This document shows positions 6,961-11,966 of a stretch of DNA of 11,966 nucleotides, one piece after another; positions within the stretch are counted from its first letter, which is position 1, and the number at the start of each line of letters is the position of its first letter. The DNA comes from Fimenecus sp045602655 (lineage in GTDB: Bacteria > Bacillota > Clostridia > Oscillospirales > Acutalibacteraceae), in contig JAZSBY010000060.1 of assembly GCA_045602655.1 (NCBI GenBank), positions 1-11,966 of the forward strand. The letters run 5' to 3'. A program made the translations under genes and the position numbers. Below the pieces are notes generated by a model. That model was not told where the DNA came from, ran no database searches, and saw only the letters and a list, made by a program, of their open reading frames with translations.

Positions 6961-8385
6961 TTATTCTACATTTTGTTTTTCAAAAGGCTTTGCCAATTCT
7001 TGCTCTTCCTTCTTACCGATATTGTAAATGAATGACATCGATAAGAATGCGATAAGTGACCCTGCTGCAAGGACTATGAAATAAAGATTTTTAACTTTTT
7101 CACCGAATCCTGCTGCCTGAACAGCGTTTTCACCCTCAACGAAGCCAATTGCAATAAGTCCCCAAGAAACAACTGCCTGACCGATACCCTGAGCAAGCTT
7201 ACGGAAGAATGAATAGAGAGCATAAAGTGAACCTTCCTCACTCTTACCTGTTTTTCTGTAGCTCACCTCAATACAGTCAGCAACAATTGCCCATACTGAA
7301 ATCTGGAACACAGCATTACCGATATTAAGACCCATAAGGCAGATGATGTAAAGAATCATACCTGTTCCGTTGGGAGTCATAGGTACAAATAATGAAACAA
7401 GTCCTGATATTGCACCAACAAGCATACAGCTTACAATAACCTTTTTCTTACCGAATTTTGCGGTAATCTTTCCTACAACAGCCATAAAGATAACCATAGG
7501 AGCATAAGAGCCTATCATTGCAATACCAACTTTTCCTGTATCCTGGAAGAAATACTGGAAAACCATATTGTTAAGTGCCATTGTTGAGTTGAAGAGTGCA
7601 ACTGAAGCAACTGAAGCAATAGTAGCACCAACTATAGCTCTGTTTGTGAAGAATGATTTAAATGCTGAGAAGAAAGCAGTCACAGCATTCTTATTGTCCG
7701 TGCTTTCCTCACGCTGTACTCGTTCCTTAACAAGTTTTGTTGTTCCCCAGAGAGTTGCAAAGGCAACAACTGACATTACAAGTGCAACAGGAAGAAGTGT
7801 TCCGCCTTTAAGAACTTCTTCAGTAAGTCCTGTTACAGGATTTTCAACCTTATCATATACGATATTGGGAAGGACAATCATAATAACTATTGCAGGTAAA
7901 GCAGCACCTACACTACGGAAGGTAGAAAGAGAAACCTTTTCCTGCGGGTCGCTTGTAATAACACTGTGGAGTGAGCCATAAGGCACATTAACCATAGTAT
8001 AAGCAATTGACCATAAGCAGTATGAGATAAGACACCAAGCATATTTACCTGCATAAGGTAATGATGTAACAGGTGCAAAAATCATTACATTAAACACAAC
8101 GAGGATTAAGCCACCTGCGATAATCCAAGGCATATACTTACTCTTTTTACCAATTCTTTTTGTATCAACAAGGTTACCGATAACAACATCATTGACGGCA
8201 TCAAATATTTTTGAAATAAGAATGATTACAGCATAGTCCGCTGCCTTGATACCTATGTACTGCAAATAAAAAAGTTGCATAAAGGTTGAAACGAGCTGAA
8301 ATGAAAATCCGCAACCCATATCACCCATTGCATAGCCTATTTTGTCCTGCCAACCAAATGGTCGGATATTCTGTTCTGTCACCAT
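6961..8385 (-). CDS. GPH-family (MelB-like) cation symporter, first paralogue
   Basis: A 474-residue, 12-helix MFS protein of the glycoside-pentoside-hexuronide:cation symporter family. The cation site is intact: FDAVNDVVIG supplies D62, N65 and D66, matching D55, N58 and D59 of MelB. K396 in FFRKLAQG matches the conserved MelB Lys377. The two sugar-contacting aspartates of MelB are not kept: D19 aligns near G26 and D124 aligns with N133 in VNVPYGSL, so melibiose-like recognition is unlikely. The ATG start has only a weak GAAAGAA ribosome site. It lies downstream of a paralogue but has its own promoter, and is separated from it by a strong terminator. No glycosidase or sugar-processing gene is nearby. 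The substrate is unknown: a sugar, sugar acid or glycoside by family. Confidence 0.88.
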   Translation of the reverse strand: MVTEQNIRPFGWQDKIGYAMGDMGCGFSFQLVSTFMQLFYLQYIGIKAADYAVIILISKIFDAVNDVVIGNLVDTKRIGKKSKYMPWIIAGGLILVVFNVMIFAPVTSLPYAGKYAWCLISYCLWSIAYTMVNVPYGSLHSVITSDPQEKVSLSTFRSVGAALPAIVIMIVLPNIVYDKVENPVTGLTEEVLKGGTLLPVALVMSVVAFATLWGTTKLVKERVQREESTDNKNAVTAFFSAFKSFFTNRAIVGATIASVASVALFNSTMALNNMVFQYFFQDTGKVGIAMIGSYAPMVIFMAVVGKITAKFGKKKVIVSCMLVGAISGLVSLFVPMTPNGTGMILYIICLMGLNIGNAVFQISVWAIVADCIEVSYRKTGKSEEGSLYALYSFFRKLAQGIGQAVVSWGLIAIGFVEGENAVQAAGFGEKVKNLYFIVLAAGSLIAFLSMSFIYNIGKKEEQELAKPFEKQNVE

Positions 8386-8426
8386 AACACATTCTTTCTT
8401 CTTTGTATTAGCACATCGCTGATACT

Positions 8427-8455
8427 ATTCTAACTTAATAACGAATTTTTTTCAA
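8427..8455 (-). promoter_or_regulatory. Promoter of the first GPH symporter gene
   Basis: Minus-strand -35 TTGAAA (8450-8455), 17-nt spacer, -10 TAGAAT (8427-8432), directly after the terminator of the upstream paralogue. The predicted leader is about 35 nt. This makes the two symporter genes separate transcription units. Confidence 0.65.
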
Positions 8456-8464
8456 GTATTGTTT

Positions 8465-8501
8465 AAAAAAAGAACGGTGGTGGATTTTGCCATCACCGTT
8501 C
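8465..8501 (-). terminator. Terminator of the second GPH symporter gene
   Basis: A 12-bp stem, GAACGGTGGTGG (8472-8483) with CCATCACCGTTC (8490-8501), one G-T wobble and a 6-nt loop, followed on the minus strand by seven T (8465-8471). It starts 18 bp after the symporter stop codon. Confidence 0.92.
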
Positions 8502-8519
8502 CAAAAATATTAAAACCGA

Positions 8520-10007
8520 TTATTCTGCGATTTCTGCTTTTGCCTTAGCGTGTCTTTCTGCAAGTTCTTCCTGCATCTTAGCAAGTGTTTTCTTATCGAG
8601 GTTATATACAAGACCAAGACCAATAAACTGGAATACACCTGCAACAAGGTAAAGAACAGCAACAAGCATACGAATATCACAAGCTACTTCCCAGCTAAGC
8701 AAATTAACATCAATTGCTGTGAAGTTACCGTTAGCATCAGGAGCACTGTTATTTACATAGCCCATAGTACCCATAATTGCAACTGCAACTGCAGGTCCTA
8801 AGCCCTGAGCAAGTTTTCTGAAGAATGAGTGGAGTGAATATACAGTACCTTCTTCACGAGTACCTGTTTTCCACTCGTTGTAGTCAATAGCGTCACCCAT
8901 CATAGCCCAAGAAACTGTTGAGTAAATACCAAGACCCAATGCACAGATAAGCTGACCTACAATGTAAATAATCAAGTCAAGCTTTGTATTTTCTTCCGTA
9001 ACAGGAATAATTCCGAGTGGTGCAAGCAAGAGAATAGCTGCACCGACAATGTAGCAGATTGAACCGATTGCTGAAAGTTCCTTTTTACCGTACTTTTTAA
9101 CCATCTTACGAGCAAGTGGAGTGAAAAGCACAATAGGAATCATTGCAAACATTGAAACAAGACCTGAAATCTTTGTGTTGTCAAAATAAATCTGGAATGT
9201 AACTGTAACAGCTGTTGAAGCACCCTGCATACCGATAAACATACCCATAGCAGCAAGTGTAGCACCAACTGCAGGTCTGTTTTTCATAAAGTTGCCCATT
9301 GCCTTGAAAACATTGAATTTAGGCTGGTCTTCATTACACTGCACCTCAGTATCAACACGGATTTCAGTGTTCTTAATCATAACCTGGAAGCAGATAAAAC
9401 CAACGATACCCATAACGAAAGCCATTATGAATACACGAGTTCCGTTAAGTGATTCATCTTCATTATAAATAATAAACGGGAACACTACCATCGGTACCAT
9501 ATTACCAAGCATACCACCGATTGAACGCCAAGCAGAAAGAGAAGCTCTGTCAGCATCGTCGGATGAAATGAGTGATAAAAGTGAGCCGTAAGGAACATTT
9601 GCTACTGTATAGAATGCATCCCAAAGGACATAACCGCCAATGAAAATTGCAATCTTTGCAACGAGAGGAGCTTTTGTTGCAGGAATAAAACAACAAGCAC
9701 CACCAATAATAAGTCCGATTGAACCTACAAAAATGTACTGTAAAAACTTATTTCTCTTGTACTTATGTTTATCAGCGTCAATAATCGAACCGATAAGCGG
9801 GTCGTTAATTGCATCCCATACCTGAACTACGATAAGAAGAAGCGAGTACCATGTACTGAGCCCCATAACCTGTGTCCAGAAAAGTGCCATTGTGCCTTTA
9901 AGTGCAAATGACATATTACAACCCAGGTCGCCCATCATATAAGCCACTGAGTCACGCATACCAAACTTGCGGTAGCCGTTAGCATCGAGTTTTTTCTCTT
10001 TTGCCAT
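8520..10007 (-). CDS. GPH-family (MelB-like) cation symporter, second paralogue
   Basis: A 495-residue MFS symporter. The start ATG (MAKEKKLDANGYRKFG) is chosen because AAGGGGG lies 9 nt upstream; the frame is open a further 19 codons but without a ribosome site. VWDAINDPLIG gives the cation ligands D65, N68 and D69; NVPYGSL puts N137 where MelB has sugar-binding D124; K398 in SFFRKLAQG is the conserved lysine. A highly charged C-terminal tail (about 471-495, KKTLAKMQEELAERHAKAKA) is predicted helical and is longer than in the other paralogue. The gene is divergent from the AraC regulator across 214 bp, a standard regulator-target arrangement, so induction by the AraC protein is likely. The substrate is unknown. 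Confidence 0.9.
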   Translation of the reverse strand: MAKEKKLDANGYRKFGMRDSVAYMMGDLGCNMSFALKGTMALFWTQVMGLSTWYSLLLIVVQVWDAINDPLIGSIIDADKHKYKRNKFLQYIFVGSIGLIIGGACCFIPATKAPLVAKIAIFIGGYVLWDAFYTVANVPYGSLLSLISSDDADRASLSAWRSIGGMLGNMVPMVVFPFIIYNEDESLNGTRVFIMAFVMGIVGFICFQVMIKNTEIRVDTEVQCNEDQPKFNVFKAMGNFMKNRPAVGATLAAMGMFIGMQGASTAVTVTFQIYFDNTKISGLVSMFAMIPIVLFTPLARKMVKKYGKKELSAIGSICYIVGAAILLLAPLGIIPVTEENTKLDLIIYIVGQLICALGLGIYSTVSWAMMGDAIDYNEWKTGTREEGTVYSLHSFFRKLAQGLGPAVAVAIMGTMGYVNNSAPDANGNFTAIDVNLLSWEVACDIRMLVAVLYLVAGVFQFIGLGLVYNLDKKTLAKMQEELAERHAKAKAEIAE

Positions 10008-10092
10008 TCTAATTTTCCCCCTTAGAAAACTTTCATAATCAAAATCAAGTACACAAATACCCAATTTCCGTTATGAATTTATTGTACATTAA

Positions 10093-10109
10093 AACAGAAT
10101 TTTTCTGTT
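10093..10109. promoter_or_regulatory. Candidate operator: 7-bp inverted repeat upstream of the second symporter
   Basis: AACAGAA (10093-10099), 3-nt spacer, TTCTGTT (10103-10109) is a perfect palindrome about 90 bp before the symporter ATG. No good sigma-A promoter is seen for that gene (the best, TTTACT with an 18-nt spacer to TAATGT, is poor), as expected where an activator is needed. Confidence 0.4.
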
Positions 10110-10139
10110 AGTAAACTTTTTGCTTTTTTATGTACTATT

Positions 10140-10167
10140 TTTTGGTTTCACTTGATTTTTACCAAAA
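10140..10167. promoter_or_regulatory. Candidate AraC-regulator operator overlapping its own -35
   Basis: TTTTGGT (10140-10146) and ACCAAAA (10161-10167) form a 7-bp inverted repeat with a 14-nt spacer. Both arms are flanked by GTAC (10132-10135 and 10171-10174), extending the symmetry. The repeat covers the regulator gene's -35, so it may serve autoregulation as well as activation of the divergent symporter. Confidence 0.4.
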
Positions 10168-10180
10168 TTTGTACCATAAT
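10152..10180 (+). promoter_or_regulatory. Promoter of the AraC-family regulator gene
   Basis: Plus-strand -35 TTGATT (10152-10157), 17-nt spacer, -10 CATAAT (10175-10180). Transcription would start about 35 nt before the ATG at 10222. Confidence 0.6.
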
Positions 10181-10221
10181 ATAATAAAAACTGTAGAAAA
10201 TATACATTGGACGGTGTTTTT

Positions 10222-11448
10222 ATGCTTTACGAAAGGGAACTTGATTTTTTTCGTAAAATTCTAAACAATTACAGAATCAATTCGTGTCTTATCAAGGACT
10301 ACGATACATCCTATCGCGAGGCGGACAGAGGTTTGCGTGATTATTTAGGTATGCAGGATGATTACAATCAGCTTTTCTGCACCCCACACGAAACTATAAA
10401 GGAAAACGGGATTTATAAAATCACGGACAGTTTCTACTGCAATTATATTTTTATAATTCTGCCCGATTCCTCTGCTACATTTATTGCAGGTCCGTATATT
10501 GATGTTGATTTAAGTCAAAAAATGATTATGGAGATGGCGGAAAAGAACTCCATTCCCTCAAATATAATTTCACAAATTCAAAAGTATTACACAAGCATTC
10601 CCGTCTATACGGATAAAGATACTATTCTGTCCCTCTTTAACACCTTGGGTGAATTACTGTGGGGAAGTGCGGAGAACTTTACCTTCCAGTCTATCAGTAT
10701 GATTTATCGCAATCAGTATTTTCCGCAGATAGTAAAAAACCTTGAAGCCAAAACCGACGACGCACTCCTTGCAATGCAAATGCTTGAACGAAGATATGAG
10801 GGTGAAAACAAACTGCTTCAGGCAGTAAGTCAGGGAATGACTCACCAAGCAGAGCAAATCCTTTCAAAATCCTCTGCACTTATGCTTGAAATGAGAGTAA
10901 GCGACCCTGTGCGGAATATTAAGAATTACAGTATTATTGTAAATACTCTTCTTCGCAAAGCTGCGGAGCAAGGTGGTGTTCATCCCCTTTATATTGACGG
11001 TGTTTCAACAGATTTTGCAAAGAGAATTGAATGTATCAAATCTGTTGAGGAAGGGATTTTGATGCATCACGAGATGATAGACAAATACTGTACCCTCGTC
11101 AAAAATCACTCTATGAAAAAACATCCTCCCCTTGTGCAAAAGGTTATTGCTCTCGTTGATTTTGATATTACTGCCGATTTAACCCTTAGTCGTCAGGCAG
11201 AAATACTTAATGTAAATGCAAGTTATCTTTCAACACTCTTTAAAAAGGAAATGGGAATGACTCTGACTGAATATGTCACTAAAAAGAGAGTTGAACACGC
11301 GGCATTCCTTTTAATCTCTACAAACCTTCAGATTCAATTGGTTGCCCAGAATTGCGGTATCTATGATGTGAATTATTTCACTAAAATGTTCAAGAAACAT
11401 ACGGGCAAGACCCCAAAGGAATACAGAGAAGCCTCCGTAAGCTTTTAG
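10222..11448 (+). CDS. AraC/XylS-family transcriptional regulator
   Basis: A 408-residue regulator with a C-terminal pair of helix-turn-helix motifs: HTH1 about 320-341 (TLSRQAEILNVNASYLSTLF) and HTH2 about 370-393 (IQLVAQNCGIYDVNYFTKMF), ending GKTPKEYR as in the family. The N-terminal 300 residues are a soluble sensing region with no jelly-roll motif that I can recognise and no membrane helices; YIFIILPDSSATFIAGPY (75-92) resembles the sensor part of other clostridial AraC proteins. The start ATG is chosen over a TTG 15 nt upstream because GGTG lies just before it. It is divergent from the second GPH symporter, its likely target; the ligand is presumably the transported substrate or a derivative. 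No T-rich terminator follows; the hairpin array begins about 15 bp after the stop. Confidence 0.9.
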   Translation: MLYERELDFFRKILNNYRINSCLIKDYDTSYREADRGLRDYLGMQDDYNQLFCTPHETIKENGIYKITDSFYCNYIFIILPDSSATFIAGPYIDVDLSQKMIMEMAEKNSIPSNIISQIQKYYTSIPVYTDKDTILSLFNTLGELLWGSAENFTFQSISMIYRNQYFPQIVKNLEAKTDDALLAMQMLERRYEGENKLLQAVSQGMTHQAEQILSKSSALMLEMRVSDPVRNIKNYSIIVNTLLRKAAEQGGVHPLYIDGVSTDFAKRIECIKSVEEGILMHHEMIDKYCTLVKNHSMKKHPPLVQKVIALVDFDITADLTLSRQAEILNVNASYLSTLFKKEMGMTLTEYVTKKRVEHAAFLLISTNLQIQLVAQNCGIYDVNYFTKMFKKHTGKTPKEYREASVSF

Positions 11449-11530
11449 TATGTTCTCAAGTCAAAATCCACTTCCAATATCTGTGGAACAGATATTCCAC
11501 TCGTTCATTCATATACCGTAGGTATATTTC

Positions 11531-11622
11531 ACATTTGCGAAGCAAATATTTCACACGCTTCAGCGTATTTCACCACGAAGTGATTTCACTCGCCGAATGG
11601 CGAATTTCATTGAAAAAAGCAC
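11531..11622 (+). repeat. 92-bp direct repeat, copy A
   Basis: Identical to 11771-11862 except at one position (T11590 versus A11830), 240 bp apart. It contains four hairpins, three ATTTCAC and one ATTTCAT separators, and ends in an A-run plus GCAC, the first arm of a terminator-like hairpin. In this copy the fourth hairpin is perfect (TCGCC/GGCGA). Confidence 0.95.
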
Positions 11623-11640
11623 CGCCTACGCGATGCTTTT
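11613..11640 (-). terminator. Terminator-like hairpin at the end of copy A
   Basis: AAAAGCA (11615-11621) and CGC (11623-11625) pair with GCG (11630-11632) and TGCTTTT (11634-11640). The single C/A mismatch on the plus strand (11622/11633) is a G-T wobble on the minus strand, which also gains six T afterwards (11613-11618), so it is better formed as a minus-strand terminator. No gene is seen feeding into it. Confidence 0.6.
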
Positions 11641-11678
11641 GTTGTTAATGATTGTAACTGAATTTCCGTAAGTTTTTA

Positions 11679-11755
11679 ATGAAATATTTTCCTTGCGGAA
11701 GATATGAAATAATCCTGACGGATTGTGAAATATCTCGCCTTGCTCGATGTGAAAT
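11679..11755 (-). repeat. Inverted block of the hairpin array
   Basis: Separators appear as ATGAAAT (11679, 11704) and GTGAAAT (11725, 11749), the reverse complement of those in copies A and B. Hairpins: 11684-11692/11697-11705 (9 bp, one wobble), 11711-11715/11720-11724 (5 bp), and 11732-11748, which on the minus strand pairs ATC-GA-GC with GC-GA-GAT around an AAG loop using tandem G-A mismatches. Confidence 0.75.
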
Positions 11756-11770
11756 AAAATTCGCCACTTA

Positions 11771-11862
11771 ACATTTGCGAAGCAAATATTTCACACGCTT
11801 CAGCGTATTTCACCACGAAGTGATTTCACACGCCGAATGGCGAATTTCATTGAAAAAAGCAC
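11771..11862 (+). repeat. 92-bp direct repeat, copy B
   Basis: The second copy of the segment at 11531-11622, with one substitution that opens the base of the fourth hairpin (A11830 opposite A11843). Its GCAC end forms part of the terminator of tRNA-Tyr. Confidence 0.95.
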
Positions 11863-11882
11863 TTCCGAAGAAGTGCTTTTTT
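11853..11882 (-). terminator. Terminator of tRNA-Tyr
   Basis: A perfect 13-bp stem, AAAAAAGCACTTC (11853-11865) with GAAGTGCTTTTTT (11870-11882) and a CGAA loop. Read from the minus strand it begins directly after the encoded CCA and ends in TTTTTT. On the plus strand it also ends in a T-run, so it can act in both directions and may terminate araC readthrough. Confidence 0.9.

Positions 11883-11966
<84 letters not shown>

Larger units (their letters stand above)
11465..11850. repeat. Array of short hairpins separated by the heptamer ATTTCAC
   Basis: This gene-free stretch is built of modules: a 3- to 9-bp hairpin, then ATTTCAC. Hairpins (stem/stem): 11476-11484/11488-11496, 11511-11517/11521-11527, 11533-11538/11542-11547, 11555-11559/11562-11566, 11574-11576/11580-11582, 11590-11594/11599-11603. 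ATTTCAC stands at 11526, 11548, 11567 and 11583, and ATTTCAT at 11604. The middle part (11679-11755) carries the reverse complement, and 11771-11850 repeats the first block. Variants AATCCAC and ATTCCAC flank the first hairpin. Stems differ in sequence but keep pairing, while separators are constant. No ORF is present. It is not CRISPR: spacers and repeats are too short and the variable parts are palindromic. The function is unknown. Confidence 0.85.

Noticed and set aside
7568..7981. 137-codon plus-strand frame inside the first GPH symporter
   Set aside because: Antisense shadow of a well-supported membrane protein gene; its Ala/Thr/Ser-rich product reflects the hydrophobic codons opposite.
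10008..10064. 19-residue N-terminal extension of the second GPH symporter
   Set aside because: AAGGGGG placed 9 nt before the ATG at 10007 falls within the extension and points to the internal start.
11526..11850. CRISPR array
   Set aside because: The recurring element is only 7 bp, the intervening pieces are 9-22 bp and themselves palindromic, and two blocks are near-identical copies; no cas genes are present.

Overview
The window looks like chromosomal DNA of a low-GC, anaerobic Firmicute, most likely a gut Clostridia member of the Oscillospiraceae/Lachnospiraceae type. The evidence is AT-rich intergenic DNA, strong AGGAGG-like ribosome sites, intrinsic terminators after most units, an oxygen-sensitive ferredoxin-dependent 2-oxoacid oxidoreductase, MelB-type (GPH) carriers beside an AraC regulator, and a hairpin-repeat array. 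No phage, plasmid, transposase or defence gene is visible.

Layout. (1) 1-2336, minus: an AMP-forming acyl/aryl-CoA ligase followed 26 bp later by iorA, the indolepyruvate ferredoxin oxidoreductase alpha subunit, which runs off the left edge. (2) 2541-4124, plus: a sodium:solute symporter, divergent from the ligase and sharing with it a control region that has palindromic ACTTTAAA boxes and face-to-face promoters. (3) 4207-6706, minus: a polar amino acid ABC importer (binding lipoprotein, permease, ATPase). A 49-residue ORF follows, and its ribosome site lies inside the importer operon's terminator hairpin. (4) 6961-10007, minus: two paralogous GPH-family cation symporters, each with its own terminator. 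(5) 10222-11448, plus: an AraC-family regulator divergent from the second symporter. (6) 11465-11882: a gene-free array of short hairpins separated by the heptamer ATTTCAC, with a 92-bp segment present twice. (7) 11883-end, minus: tRNA-Tyr, missing one base at the window edge.

How the genes may work together. Ligase, IorA and the Na+ symporter would suffice, with IorB, for uptake of an aryl- or branched-chain carboxylate, its CoA activation, and reductive carboxylation to the 2-oxoacid (or the reverse, fermentative direction). The ABC operon is a conventional amino acid importer. The two GPH carriers and the AraC protein form a transport-and-control block with no catabolic enzyme in view. The least explained element is the hairpin array between the convergent araC gene and tRNA-Tyr.
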